A program made the position numbers and the translations under genes. This document shows, one piece after another, positions 26,540 to 39,646 of a stretch of DNA of 64,000 nt. Each line of letters opens with the position of its first letter. Positions within the stretch are counted from its first letter, which is position 1. The DNA lies in NCBI GenBank assembly GCA_945643635.1, contig CALZFC010000087.1:967501-1031500 (forward strand), in the 5' to 3' direction. The notes under the pieces were generated by a model, which had not been told where the DNA came from, did no database searches, and saw only the letters and a program-made list of their open reading frames with translations. This stretch comes from Allodiplogaster sudhausi (lineage: Eukaryota; Nematoda; Chromadorea; Rhabditida; Diplogasteridae).

Positions 26540-27546
26540 ACGCATAGAAAAGGGAGAGGAACGAAGAGGGGAACCCGCAAAGGAAACAAGAAGTTGCTAG
26601 ATAGCCGCTTCGAAGAAAAGGACGGTCCCAAGCAAAGAGAGAGAAGAGAGAAGAAGGGAGACTGAGAGATGAAGAGGACAGCAGAGATGGGAGAAAAAAG
26701 AAGTGAGAGAGGCGTCGCTGTGCAAGATAGAGAAGCACCTACAGCAATCTTTGGTTAAAAAAGAAAACCGGAAAATTGAGCTCCTGATTATGGAGATTCT
26801 GATGAGAAAAGGAGAGAAGAGAGGTCAGGAATAGGTCATTAAAAATAGAAACTACCGAGATGTTAAAATATAGATAAAAGAATCAATCTAGGCAAATAGG
26901 GGAAAGATTAGTCAAGCTCGGGAAGATACAGCAGGAACGAGATTGCCATCGCTTCCACTCTCACTCCTTCTCAGCAGTCTCTTACCCTCTCGAACTGCCT
27001 GTCATTTCTTTACGCCCACTCCTAAATAGCTGACCCTTGCATCGCCATCCAAATGCATCTCTTCTCACCTCTGCGGAATAAACTCTCTTTTTCACTCTCT
27101 CTCTCCTGCTCACTCCGCCCCTTCTCTTTTTAGTTCCTTTTGCCGCACTCCACTCCACCCTTCTACCCATCGCTATTCATTATAACATCGAGCAACTACG
27201 GTGAGCAAATGCAACTGCAGTCATTGAACGGTACACGCAGATATTGCTGAAAAAGACAACATCAAAACCAATTCAGCTTCAACACATCATCCGACACCTT
27301 TATTCCAAGATACACCGATATGAGGAGACCAGTAAGGACAGATATTTCAATAAGATGTAAACCACCCGTGTGAATGCCACGAACAATGGCGGTCGTCTTG
27401 AAACAATACCCAGACATAAAATTGCACTCGAAGTATAACAAATCTATCTCAAACAAGTAACACGCCAATCCCACCAATGGATGAGATGAAATCAAATCAA
27501 CCAGGAATGAGTAAAAAAAAAGACTAAACAGAGAAATATCTCATCG
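23495..27546. other. Gene-poor 4-kb region with scattered microsatellites
   Basis: No recognisable gene. GA tracts lie at about 24410-24440, 24772-24806, 25775-25806 and 26512-26540, and a poly-C run lies at about 25153-25169. Short islands of higher complexity (about 23690-23800, 24245-24330, 25320-25500, 26930-27170) might hide small exons, but none shows a known domain. A 77-aa minus-strand frame at 27262-27495 follows the end of GCN2. It is hydrophobic and unrecognised, and I do not call it a gene. Confidence 0.55.
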
Positions 27547-30500
27547 TCAGAAGATAAATCTGAATGCAGCATCGGAATGCCGGAAAAGAAGAATCGGAGA
27601 GCGGGGGGAGGGAGAGAGAGCGAGAGGCAAGAGGTTACGGTAGACAGCCTCGAGCGACTCCTTCGCTCTGCCGTGTTGGCGGGACAGGCCGTCGAAGAAG
27701 TTACGGATTCTCGATTCGTCATACTCATCACACATCTCAAATATACCATTTCTACTTATTCCATTGTCAAGAATTCAGTTTTTTAAACAAAATAATAATA
27801 GTCACAAAAGAAAAATACTGATGAATCACACAAAAAATTGCACGGAATGAAACCTGCGAAGCAATGCTGTTGACGAGGTCAAGAGGAGTGTCCACCACGA
27901 GCACATGAATTAGAACTTTCGGAGAAAAGTTGGTCAGGACATCCGAGAGAGCGTTGTGGAGTTGCACCTTGAAAGGAGAGGAGATAGGCGAGAGGAGAGG
28001 AGATAGGAGAGAGAAGAGGGGAGGGGAGGAGCGGTGGTGAGAGAGAAAGGAGAGGGCAGAGGAGTGCAGAGGACTGACAAATAGAAGAAACAGAGATCAA
28101 CCGAAAGATCATGTCAATGATGGTCTCACCTCGACTCGTTTCCGGGTATTGTAGGCCATCTTCTCAACAGTGGAATATACGATGTTGACATTGGCCATTG
28201 AAACAGAAGAAGCACTTCTGAAAACAAAAGCTGTAGCACAAAGATCTCGCATAAGTGATAGATCCTCTAAGGCACAGCACATTTATGTTTTGGAATATCT
28301 GCGTCTATATATAAATTATCTGTTATGGATCAAATTATTAGGCGAACCTTTGATTCGAGATGTTGGCGGAGTCATGAAGGGAAGACTGAGAAAGAGCGGG
28401 TTGGGAAAAGGAGGGGGCGAGGGTGGGAGGTTCAAGGGAGAGAGAGGGCGACATGGCGACTAGGCAGGCAGGCACTTCTGTCAAGGGAATGCGCAGCTTC
28501 TCCCCTCTCGAAAGGCGCTGGATCAGAGCTTCTTCTGCTGACAACACAACCACGACAACCGACACTCCCGTTGCCTCGCAGTATTCCTCAAGCAGGCCTC
28601 TTGATATCAGTTGATGGAAAATGAATAGAATGAATGAATCGATACGGTAAGTTGATCAGGAGATCCGAGTGGTTCGTGAAGGAGATCGGCAGGAATAGAA
28701 CGAGAGCGGAGAGAAGCAGCCAGGTGAAGCTTCTCCACCAGGCGGGGTCCACCAATCGAGCACAGCAATACACGCGCCCCTCCACGCAACTCTGCAACTT
28801 TAATCCATAAAGGAGTACCATAGAAAAGAGTTACGAGGTTTATTGTTCAAGAACACAAACGTCTTCTCAAAAAATACTTGGATATGCTCATAAAAATTTA
28901 GATAATATTAACGACAAAAAACCTGGATTTGTCTTGAGCACCAAAGTCGTGAGAAGGTCGAGCGAGAGAGAAAAGCCAAAGAGACAAAGAGGGAAGTGGA
29001 GGAGAACGTCGTGGGGACTGCGCTCTGCCGCAAGAAGAGAATCACAACGACCACCGACAAGAAGAGGAACCCACTTCCGACTCCTCTCCTTGCTCCCCAC
29101 TTCCGCCTAAGACATCAACTTCCCCCTCATTCCAACCACCTCCACAAGCGACAACCTCGAGCTGGAAGACGATTCCATGCGAGAAGGTGGACGGCCTCTG
29201 CACTAGAGAAGTGTCGAAGCACAGTTCCATTCCGCCCTCTCCCACTGCATCTTCGCCTCAAATCATTGGTAAGATAATAGAACTATTCATCAGAAAACAA
29301 CAGACAGTAGACAGCAGAAAAGAAAGAGGAGACGAACAAGCCCTCAGAGCATCATGAAGAGTTTGGAGTTCGGAGATGGCAGCTTTGGCCGATTCACGAC
29401 TCGACTCGTCACGACTGCGGAGAAGAGTGCGCAGCTCAGTCTTCAGGGAGGAGGGAGAGGACGAAGAGGGAAGGAAGCTCAGAACTCCAGTCAACTCCTT
29501 CGACTTCTCCACTCGCTCTGCATTATTCAGCAATCAACCATACAATCATCAATGGAAAGTTATATTAAAAAAAGACTCAAGTACAACAAAGTAATGCGAA
29601 TGACTAGCGCCGTTGGACAGAGCACTCATGGTCTGCAGAAGGGACTCGTGCAGATCAATCGAGACGCCGAGGTGACGAAGACATGCACGAACCAAGGCCA
29701 TGTGGCCTATTCTGAAGGCGGTCACAGATCAAAAGAAAGACGGGAAATAGAGGATAAACATGACAGAAAAGAAAGGGAACCCAACCAACCGCAACAGTGT
29801 CTTGGCTGAACTGGACACGAGCTGGCGATGGATATCCGAGATGAGAGAGAGCAGAGAAGCAGAGAGGGCGGGAGCAGACGACTCCGGTCCAAGACAGTCC
29901 ACGCTGCACTCCCAGCGCTCCGTCGGGTGCACCCCACCACTACCTAGTAATGCACAGATATACTTCCTGAATTCGTGAAAAAGGCTTTCTTTATCACATC
30001 GGCATGCCAAGCACAATCCCTTGTGTTGTCGGCATTTGTATGTCCAGATTGAGACTGAAAGGAAGGAGATCCAACCGGAAGCATCGTGATATCCATACAC
30101 CTTATCAATCGAATATCTCTTCAGGCGATTCACGGCGGAACGGGCACACACACGAACAAAGTTGGTGCGCAGATCCATCTGAAATGAAACTTCAAATTGA
30201 AACGCTAGAAAAGCAACACTAATCGATTCATAATTTAAAAAAAAGAAACGATAGTACAGGAAGCGAGACGGGGCAGCCAGCTTGGTCAATAAAGACAGCG
30301 GGTCGAGTGCGAGTTCCTTTCTTTTCTTCCGGAGAGTTCGCCCTGAGGGTTGGGGCGGTCAGAGGAAGGAAGGCGTGCAGACGAAGCAGACTTTCCAGAG
30401 AACGCCGACAGTTCGAGAGAGCGAACTCGCGGTGTACCGAGAATCTCTCCTCAAAGGAATCGAGGCTGCAACTACAACTGGAAGGACAGCGACTAACCCT

Positions 30501-33500
30501 GCAGATGCTGTGATCGTAGCAGAAGGAAGCAGCGGAACTGGCAGTGCCAGCAAAGAGAGTCTGCAGTGTCCACTGGAAGAGACGGCCCGAACGCTTCTTC
30601 ATCAGGCGACTGAAGTGCTTCTACAGAAAGAAGACGTCAATTGGCAGGCAAAGAGTGAAAGAACCGACCTGGAAGAGGTCATCCTCGACATCCATGATGG
30701 GGACTGAATCTTCTTCAAGTATTCGATCGACGCTGGGCCGGTCCTTGGAATCGCAGCTGAGCATCCTTTCAATCAACAACCGCGCGCGACTACTCTCAAC
30801 ACCATTCAACATGACGGCATGCCTTCAAGAAGAGTCAAGAACCTGAGCCAGCCCGGAAACCCCTCCGAAGTCAGCGGGAACTCGGCCAGTCGATCGAACT
30901 GTTCTTATTGTGGAAATGCGTTCCATTCCTGGTGTTAGTGGCCGGTAGAACATCTCGAAGAGCACAATTCCCGCACTTTAATCATTTTAAATGATCCAGG
31001 TTGTTGCTCGTAAACAGAATTGAAAACCCTAACCTGTACACATCAATCTTGTTGGAGTAAGGCTGAATGGAGTGGGCACCTGCCAGTAGTTCGGGTGCCA
31101 TGTACAGTTCAGTTCCGATGTCTTTTGTCTGAGAGGACCCGACATCTCCCTCCCCGGCTCCGTCCCGGCGGGAAAAGATCAACTCCCGAGTTGCGAGGCC
31201 GAAATCCCCAATTTTCACTCGCTCTCGACTATCCAGCAGAATGTTCATCTTAATATCTTTGTTGTCTTTTACTTATTACCCGATTAAAAAAACCGACTGG
31301 TTTAATATCTCGATGAATCATTCCTTCCTTGTGAATGTACTGCAGTCCATACAGAATTTCAGTGAAAATACGCCATGCCGTTTTAGGGCTCTCCACCTGC
31401 AACAGATCATGAGAGGAAAAGAGAGAGAAAGGATTACGAACAAGAGCTTTGCAGTCGATCATCCCCCGTAGAGTCCCTTTTCCACAATATTCCATTTGAA
31501 TGAAGAGAATCCGACTAGATTGAGGCATCGACGGCGTCTTTTCCTGTAGGAAACTCAACGAATCAATAAAAAGTAAGTGTAATAAATGTTACCGAATCGA
31601 TCTCGTTGTTAGCAAGACTCTTCTCTATATCCTCGGCATCGTCTTGGTCATGACTGGAGCCTTCGAACAGAATGTCCTAGAAAGTTAATTAAAGATAAAG
31701 ATATCAAATAAATACCGAACGTATGTGCGGTAAACTACAAAACTTTAAAAAATATCTGTAGAATATAAAGAACGCACAAAGCTGCTGTTTTTGTCTTGAG
31801 GAGAAAAAAGTGTTCGCGGATGAACAGGGAGGTCATCCTCATAATCGCTAGATGACGAGTCGTCCAGTTCTTGACCTGAACTATTTCCTTTCTATGATCA
31901 ACAAGTTAACACAACACCTTTTTATAGGAATATAAGAAACAAAAAAACCTCTGCAACTGGTAGTCCACTCGCTGAGTTCGTGTGCTGCATTGGCTGCATC
32001 ACTCGCGAAGGCTTTCTCAAGATTGCGCAATCTCGAAGGCAACATCGACTCTGTAGCGTAATTCTTGCTCCTGAGAAACAAGATGATATTGAAAGTAACC
32101 CTGAGGAATGGAAGAGGGGGAAGAGTCTCGTGGCATGGAAGGAATGCGAGAGGAGGGAGTGGAAGACACTCCATCCGTCTCTTCCGTCCATGCTGCGAAG
32201 TAGCGGACAACGTGAGGGTGATTGAGTTTGGAGAAGAGCTTTGCCTCCCTCATCACTCTTCTGTTCAGTCGCTCGCTTTCTGCATCCAGCCGAATTCTCT
32301 TCACTGCGTAATCGTTTCCATCCAATTTATTCCTTAATATTAGCACTTTAATCAGAAAGAAATAGTATGCATTGGTAAAAAAAGAGAATGATGGAAAATA
32401 AGAACCTGGCCAACAAAACTTCGCCGAAGCCACCCTTCCCAAGCCATTTGGTTACGAGGAATTCCTTTAGGAGTCTGGAGTGAAGAGAGAGTGGAATGGT
32501 TATGGAGGAATCACTGGAAGTGGGGTAGACATCTGCAAGCAATGCCTCTCATGAATCCATAACAACTACTCCGAATAACCTTGAAGAAGGAAGGGGTGAT
32601 CAAGGACTTCGTCTGCTGACTTGGCAGTCTGACATCTCTTACAGAAGTCAGTGAGAAGGGACATCTCCTCAGGGCCTCGTGAGTTCTCTGGCGAATTCTT
32701 TGGTGCTCCGAATCCATCCAGAATAGTCCCCAACGAAAAGAGGTCACTCCTTACAAAGATGACTGACTTGATCATTTTTACGAAGATCAAACATATAATT
32801 ACTATAATCAGCACCCATTTACAGTCAACGCAACATAACAAGAAAGCACCTCTTAGACAATTTGTCCCTTGGAAGTCGTGTAGAGGTGACACCAGAGCAA
32901 CACTCACGGAAACAATCAGCCAGAAGATGTAGGCCCCTCCTTCAAGGCGACTTTCGTTGATAAAAGGTTATTAATTCAAGGAACAATCTTTGACAAAAGA
33001 AGAAAACGAAAAGACAAACATGGTGGCGTAATCAGAGAGTCGGAATCGGCCGTCCTTTGTTCGCCAGAAAGAGTTGGGATGAACATTGCCATGAGTGATT
33101 CCTTGGTCGTGCAACCAACGAAGAGCACACACAGAATCCACGGCGAAGCCACGCAATCGCCCTTCCTACCAAGTACTTAATCCAGCCAAATACAATCATT
33201 ATAAACGAACATCGCCCAGGAAAGTATTCGAGATTGAAGTGGTCCCGAGGTTCTCCTCCTCTGCGGAAATCTTCTGCGCAACATGCACAGTGACATTCAT
33301 ATTAGAAGAACAACGAGATGTCTCAGTTACAACGCAAAAAGCGAGAGGCACAAGCGTCGTATCGACCTGGACATCACAAATCATCGCATCATTTTCAATC
33401 TAACTAATTGTATTACGCACCTCGTCCAGGTCCATGACATTCTTTAGCTCAACTTCGAGCTGTTTCAGGGCAACAAAGAAGGGAGAAAAGTCGCATTCTG

Positions 33501-34759
33501 CCTTGGCTGCGGACTTCCTTCCCTGACTGTACACGAATTTCCATTCCGAAGCAAGCACATGTTCACCCTGAAAAGTGAGTGAAATGACATCAAAGAAAAA
33601 ATAGAAAGAAAGAACCTGAAGAGTGGCCGTAAACTCTCGACAAAGTGAATGCGGTGCCTTGCGCAGTTCACTCTTCGCAGCCACCACTCGAATACGGTAT
33701 TCACCGATTCTACGACAGTCAGCTTCCTAGGAAACATCTCACTGCGAGCAAAGGGAAGGAAATATAAGAAAACAAGAAGAGCACCTGCTAACCCCGAAAT
33801 CCTCATCCGCATTTTTCTTCCGCATCTCCATCTCCTCCTTCTGCCACAAAACTTCGCGCTCCCTTCTTTCTTTCTCTTCTTTTATCTCCTCGTATTCCCT
33901 CGCTTCGCCGCTCAGACGCTTCCTCTCAACAAATGAAGAACTTTATCGAAAATATAAATTAGCTCCAAAATAGTGACCTGGTGAAAAGTATCTAACAGAA
34001 CGGCCAACCTGGAATTCAAACGCTTCTGCAGCTTTCTTTTGTAGCATTCCATCATGGAATGATCCCTTAGGAGGGGAATTTCGTTCGAATAGGAAATCTC
34101 TCACTGCGAGGCATAGATCAAGAATCATTGACTGAAAAAATCTACACGCTGAAGGAATTAAACCAGAAAAGCTCTTTTTGCCACGTTTTTGTGCATATGA
34201 AAATTTATCTAGACGCATAACTTGTTACAATAAATTTCGTTTCTACGGTATCCTGACATTTCCGGTAGAATCGTATGCCATCTTTGCAAGTGAACGACTA
34301 AGCTCTTCCACTTGCGCAGCTGATATTCCCTTCACATTACCGAACGTGATTTTGGGCAATCTCAAGAAAAGCAAATGAATCACATAATCACACTTTGCAG
34401 AGGATAAAGGCCTGACTCGTAAGGATATCTGTCGGAGCAGAGGATGTGCATGTCAAGAGACACAAAGACGGCAGCTTTGCCATTGGAAGTGTCGGTCTGA
34501 ACCGGCTCGAGATGGAAAGTCGCGTCAATAGGCTGCCAAACCTAAGGAGCTCGGCATTCAACTCGTTATTCGCAACAGTGCAATTCAGTGAACCACAATC
34601 AAACAATCAACATGTAATGAGCAGAACTGCAAATCAAAGTCAAAATGAGTTGCGGTTCACCTTCCACGGAGATGATGCGAAAGAGACATCGTCGCCAAAG
34701 ATTGAAGAGAGGACCAACTTCTCGTCGTCCTGGATGCTTCGTATCCGCTCACTCTCCAT
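27547..34759 (-). CDS. gcn-2: GCN2 eIF2alpha kinase (EIF2AK4 orthologue)
   Basis: Cytosolic kinase that senses uncharged tRNA and phosphorylates eIF2alpha during amino-acid shortage. About two dozen exons run from the ATG at 34759 (MESERIRSIQDDE) to a TGA at 27547. In order they encode an RWD domain (34759-34010; FGNVKGISAAQVEELSRSL), a charged segment (about 33935-33795), a pseudokinase (about 33730-32590; HGN replaces the catalytic HRD), and the true kinase. The kinase has the glycine loop LGKGGFGEVLLA near 32450, YAVKRI, an acidic insert near 31600-31870, IHRDIKP near 31300 and KIGDFGLA. A HisRS-like domain follows (30620-28646; VFIDQAGCPVSLP, DLRTNFVRVCAR, SHGIVFQLE, LLVGGRCD), then the C-terminal domain ending FRFIF. 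Phase-checked exons are 30258-30620, 30076-30178, 29790-29943, 29605-29711, 29338-29517, 29156-29244, 28923-29106, 28646-28791, 28348-28586, 27854-27967 and 27547-27735. Its start faces the WDR89-like gene 290 bp away. Confidence 0.96.
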
Positions 34760-35049
34760 TCCATTCAGAAATTAATGCAACTGCAACAAAAGAAACAGTT
34801 CTCACGAGAAACTTGCTACTGCAAGGAAAAAAGCTAAAGGAAAAAAAATACATTTTTCAAATAAAAGCATGAATCTGACCGACAGCAAATACCGTATTTG
34901 AATATTCAACTATATTTGCGTTAGGTCAGGTTTTCCGGCAATGTTTTATTTAGAATAAGCTTCCTTGTTTTCTCTTATTGTTAATGTCTTCTTAAATTAA
35001 GAAAAAAAATTTGTTCTAAGATTCGCTGAGAATTGTGCTTAAGTTTTAG
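34760..35049. promoter_or_regulatory. Putative shared 5' region of divergent GCN2 and WDR89-like genes
   Basis: A 290-bp AT-rich gap separates the ATG codons of two divergent genes, so it must hold both 5' UTRs and probably both promoters. I see no clear TATA box or named motif. The call rests on gene geometry only. Confidence 0.4.
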
Positions 35050-36459
35050 ATGAAAGGACTTGAATGCGGGAAGTTCACAGTGAAGTTTGAGGGGTCGTCG
35101 TATGTGACAGACCTGGCCCACGATGGCGCTGACTTTATCTCGGCTCTTCTCTGTGATGGCTTTGCAAGAGTCATCAACCTTGGCACGGGTCAAACTGTCT
35201 TGGACAAGAAGGGCGCCTTTGCCGACCCTGTTGTCGGACTGCAAGTCGATCAGAACGGTCTGCACCACTTAAATGCTTCCTCAGTTCATTTCTTAATTTG
35301 CTTGAATCATCTTTCATTGCTCATTTTCAGTGATGTACATGATGAGCAACACCGGTTCGTTGTGCACAATCGACCTACGAGATGGAAAAGAACAGTATAC
35401 AACCTTGGCACGAGGTGTTGGAAGTGAAGAAGCGACGTGTTGCTCTCTTTCGTCTTCATCTCTCGCCTACGCAACAAAACAGACCGTGACAGCGGCGGGA
35501 GATCAAGCTGACGAAGAGGTTTCATTATTATATGATATTAAACTTTTTTAATGCTATGATAAGAAAGCACTGAATCCGAGAATTATAAATTCAACAGGAG
35601 GAAATAACAATGTACCTGGCGGATCGCCGTTGTTTGGGCCGTGTTCAGTCGGTGGTGAAGGATGTTCATTCGGATGCAGTCCACAGCCTGGCATTCACTT
35701 CTCGTGACACTCATCTCCTGAGTGGCGGTGCTGATGCCCTGCTCAACATCGTGGATGCGAATATCTCTGGAGAACCTGCTTCCTCCAATCTCCCCGATGC
35801 CAATGAAGACGCTCTTCTCTCCACAATCTGTGTAAGTTCTTTTTAAATTCCTGCAGTAAACTTCCATATCTGCGGGATGGAATCCAAGGAAGTGACATTA
35901 GCGAGTTCATCACTTACTTCAAGGTAACATCTTCCGTCTCTCGCTGTGGTGTAATCTCTTCTTCATTACTCTATGCAACAACTGATGATAATCATTGGAG
36001 TCTCCTGAAGATGAACACGGCCGAGGATGTCGACAGTTTATTTCGGTCACATATTTCCCCTCTCTCCGTCATTGATCCTTTTCTTTTCCTTCTAGACGGC
36101 CAGCTTGCCGTGATCGATTCCTTGTCGATGTAATCCGAACAGGCAATGATGATCTGCCTGCTGCAGCAGTTGAATGCGATTCTTCAGGAAAAGTGAGATA
36201 GCCATCAGCTTCTCTTCTTCCATCACCGATGTCATTTGTTTAGATTTTCGTGGTGGGAGTGAGCGAGGACGGGAAGCGGTCAACTCTTATTGGAGAGTTG
36301 CGAGGACACTCTGAGATGGTTCGCTGTGCTGTGTTCCATTCCGGTCTGCTCGTGACTGGGGGAGAAGATGGCCGACTCGTTGCTTTCCCTCTTGACTGTC
36401 GTTCTCAACCCAAAAAGGCAGACAAGGACAAGACACACACTCGCCACAAGCCCTATTAA
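35050..36459 (+). CDS. WDR89: WD40-repeat protein, WDR89-like
   Basis: Predicted single beta-propeller protein of the WDR89 family; its molecular role is not well defined. Exons start at 35050-35257, 35331-35518, 35598-35831 and 35924 (ending near 36045), then two more to the stop at 36459. WD repeats are visible as GSLCTIDLRDGKEQ, HSDAVHSLAFTSRDTHLLS with GGADALLNIVDA, and GHSEMVRCAVFHSGLLVTGG with EDGRLVAF. The stretch NEDALLSTIC followed by SSVSRCGV matches the WDR89 blade that carries EDALVTTCN and SSV. The tail is basic (KADKDKTHTRHKPY), as in the family. The fourth exon uses an AAG acceptor (cttcaag). The gene is divergent from GCN2 and convergent with the histone deacetylase gene. The start Met is the first in frame after a stop. 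Confidence 0.87.
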
Positions 36460-37158
36460 CCATTTCGACTGATTGTTGATCTACTTGTTATGTTGTTAAC
36501 GTTCCAGAATATACTACTCTTTCACACTGAAGATCACTGATGGTGAGTTTGTTCACATAACAACCCAGTGCACCCATCCAACTTTATCGTTGGACTTGCT
36601 TAGAGAGCTAATATAGGTGGGAGATCTTCAATCAATGAAATACTACAGCCGTGAAAGGTCGCACGTCAACGTTTAAAAAAGCGCACCAAATCCCGACGGA
36701 CACTGTACCGCCCGCGTACAGCCTCGGATTCTTGTTTAATAATCACTGAAATAGCAGTAATTGGCTGATCTGCAGACGAATGTAAGGAATAAGTGGTATT
36801 ATAGCAGGAAAACAACATTAGACTGCACGTCCTCTTGAAATGCCGTCAAAGATTATAAGCATACAAATGAAAACGAATTTAGAACAAATACGCATTCTGA
36901 AAGTAAAAGAATGAACGACCTCATAAATATAACATATTCAGCACGCCAGAAATTCACAAGTTATCAGCTGAGATAGAATTGGAGGAATAATAAGGAGGCA
37001 TATATGAGAAGATTCACTGCCAAGAGTTCATCATCCATAATTTCCCCTTTCAAGACCCGCAAGAAATGAGTTCGACTCCAGCAAAAAGCTAAGTAGACAG
37101 CGAGCACAGAAAGTTCGGTTCTTCCTTCTCTGCACTGCTCCTTTCTTTCTCTTTGTCC
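36460..37158. other. Intergenic region between convergent genes
   Basis: About 700 bp between the stop codons of the WDR89-like gene (plus) and the histone deacetylase (minus). It should hold both 3' UTRs. It is AT-rich and no other gene is seen. Confidence 0.6.
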
Positions 37159-39646
37159 TCATACATTGCGTGCTCTCTTGGGTTCACTAGCCCCGGCCGC
37201 CTCTTTCTCTGCCGCTCTCTTCGCATTGTGTTCATTGCGACCATCCTCTCCTCCTCTCTCTCCATCATAGAAATCTCCCGCATCCTGAGTCACTCCATCC
37301 ATGATCGAGGCTGAAAAGGAAGATTCGTTCATTTGCTCTTTCGCTGTCTCGACTAACGGTGGAGTCTCGTGTCAGGACTGGCTATATCCTTGAGGATGCT
37401 GCTGTCATTCAAAACCTCCAGGGCATCATGACCCATTGCTGGAAAAAGAAGAAGGTATAATTCCTCTCGTTCTTCGCATGTAAACTAAATAAAACCAAAA
37501 CATAATCACATAAAATATATTTTTTAAAGCTAACGTTGCATTTGAACGCTGGGAACAAATGTGAGCTTCTCCAAATTTGCAATGACCGCTTCCCTAAAAC
37601 AGCCAGAACGAGTTACTAAAATCAATAACAAGTGAGTTACTCACAACGTCCTCTTCAGATAGTCCGAAGTGTTTTCATTGTTCGCAGAAGATGGCTCGAT
37701 GTGGAGACGGTAGTTCGGGCCGAAGTACTCGAAGTAGTCGTTGTACGGCAACTCTGGCATCACGTGGTTACATATTTTGATAGTCACTCGCAACTCGATC
37801 CTCCCCAGATGAGTCTCCCTCTACTTTAGCATCCATCTTGACAGTCGCTCCTTCTCTCACCATCAGAAACATCTTTGTCGACAGCCAAGGCAGTCTCGTA
37901 AGTCCAGCAGCGGGCAACATTGCGTGGAGTGTATCCACCGCCTCCGACCATCATGAGGGGAACGTTGTAAGAACGGAAGAACTTCACACACTCACCATGT
38001 CCTTAACATTAACAACTTTAATTCAACTTTCAAAAAATATATTTAGTACAATAAACCAAAATTTTTAAGTATAAATCAAAGTAAGATCATGATTGAAAGC
38101 GAGCGAACCACGCAGAGTCAAATTGAAGGGGCCAAGACGATCGCCATTCAGAGAATCAGCACCGCATTGCAAGACAACCGCACAGGGCTGGAACCGCTCC
38201 ATCACCTTGCTCATCACCTGCAAGGAAGAGATGGAGGAGGGACCAGGCTGACTCAGGCATCTCTTCTACAAAATCTATTCTGGGTTGCCATACCAAAAAC
38301 CTAATTGTTATTTAATTCTTTGGATTTCTAAGCGAAACTGGGAGCAACGGAGCTTTCAAATACAAGGCCTTAATTCAAAGAATTATTTCAACCTAAAAGA
38401 TAAATAAATAAAGAGAATTGGTTACTGCAATTTAGGAGGAAAAAAATGAAGCTGACAGGCTTGAAGATGCTCTGGTATGTCTCATCAGTGATTCCATCTC
38501 GTAATGGAACATTGACCGCGTAGTTCCGACCCTTCCCAGCACCGACATCCTGAAAAAATGGAGTGGTTAGCTTTTACACAATCTAACATGAAATAAAAGT
38601 TCTTTTGTCTAAAGGTTTTTTTTAATCATCGAACCTTTAGATCGCCAGTTCCGGGGAAGAACTCTCCAAACTTGTGGAAGGAGACAGTCATGACACGGTC
38701 TGTTGTATAGAATGCTTCCTCTACGCCGTCTCCGTGGTGCACATCAATATCAACGTATAGAACTCTGGAAGAGTCAGTTGATGTCAGTACAGGGAAGATT
38801 GGAAACAAAGCGGAGTGAGAAATAGTACCTCTTATGGTACTTAAGAAGCTCGAGGATTCCGAGCACAATGTCATTTGTGTAACAGAATCCGGAAGCCTCA
38901 CTCTTCTTCGCGTGATGCAGCCCTCCCATCCAGTTAATGGTAATGTCAGCCTTCTGCTTGTTCAACTTCACCGCAGCAGCTTAAAAAATTAGACTCTTTG
39001 TAATTGTTCCACAGTGAAGTACGAAGGTTAAACAACCTAGGGATCCGCCACTAGAAAGTTGGCAGAACTCGTACAGGCCGTCAAAGAGAGGGCAATCTTC
39101 CCCGACATTAACTGGAAAGAGGAAAATTCATCCACCAATACTTCAGTAATTCTTGTATCCAACAAAATAGGGTTAATTCTGAACGTGCCAGCAACCAAAA
39201 GACAATATCACAGACGACTTACACTTGAGCATTTGCTTGTTGTAGAGCTTGAGGTTGTCTGGATTGGCCGTCTTCAGAAAAGTGATGTATTCATCAGAGT
39301 GGAATCGGCACATCTCTTCGAAAGTCGCTGGGAAAGGGCGCTGCAAGGAAAAGAAGCTATACAATTGAATTTAATGAAGAAAATTAGACGTACGTAAACT
39401 TCGAGGTCTCGGTATATGCCGTAGTTAAGGAGAAGGTGATGGGTCATGCGAATCCGGTGGGGCTTCATGACATGGCCTTGCCCATAGTAATAGTTACCGA
39501 TGTTAGCTGAAAAGAATAGTAGGAATAAGAAAAGAGCAATTCTTCAATCAAAGAGGGTGGTAAATGCAATGCAAACACGCACAGTCGTAGTAGTAGGCGA
39601 CTCTCCTTTTCCCGTGTTCCTTCACATTCTGTTCTAAAGATGCCAT
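37159..39646 (-). CDS. hda-1: Class I histone deacetylase (HDAC1/2 type)
   Basis: Zinc-dependent lysine deacetylase of nuclear corepressor complexes (NuRD/Sin3 type). About eleven minus-strand exons start at the ATG at 39646 ([20 protein letters not shown]). Recognised blocks in order are [18 protein letters not shown] and [18 protein letters not shown] (39490-39400), [10 protein letters not shown] (39340-39240), [11 protein letters not shown] (39110-39010), [16 protein letters not shown] (38980-38830; the paired active-site His), [19 protein letters not shown] (38770-38640; zinc ligands Asp and His), [18 protein letters not shown] (38550-38460), [13 protein letters not shown] (38230-38090), [19 protein letters not shown] (38000-37880; catalytic Tyr), and [12 protein letters not shown] (37760-37640). 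The C-terminal tail is charged, ending SEPKRARNV before the TGA at 37159. All catalytic motifs are intact, so the protein should be active. HDAC1/2 is preferred over HDAC3 because of these motifs and the acidic/basic tail. Confidence 0.96.

Noticed and set aside
27262..27495. 77-codon hydrophobic minus-strand frame after GCN2
   Set aside because: GCN2 already ends properly at 27547 with the conserved C-terminal block. No homology or start context supports a separate gene.
32971..33156. Possible loss of kinase activity in GCN2 because HRD is HGN
   Set aside because: This motif belongs to the normal degenerate pseudokinase domain; the true kinase downstream has intact HRD and DFG.
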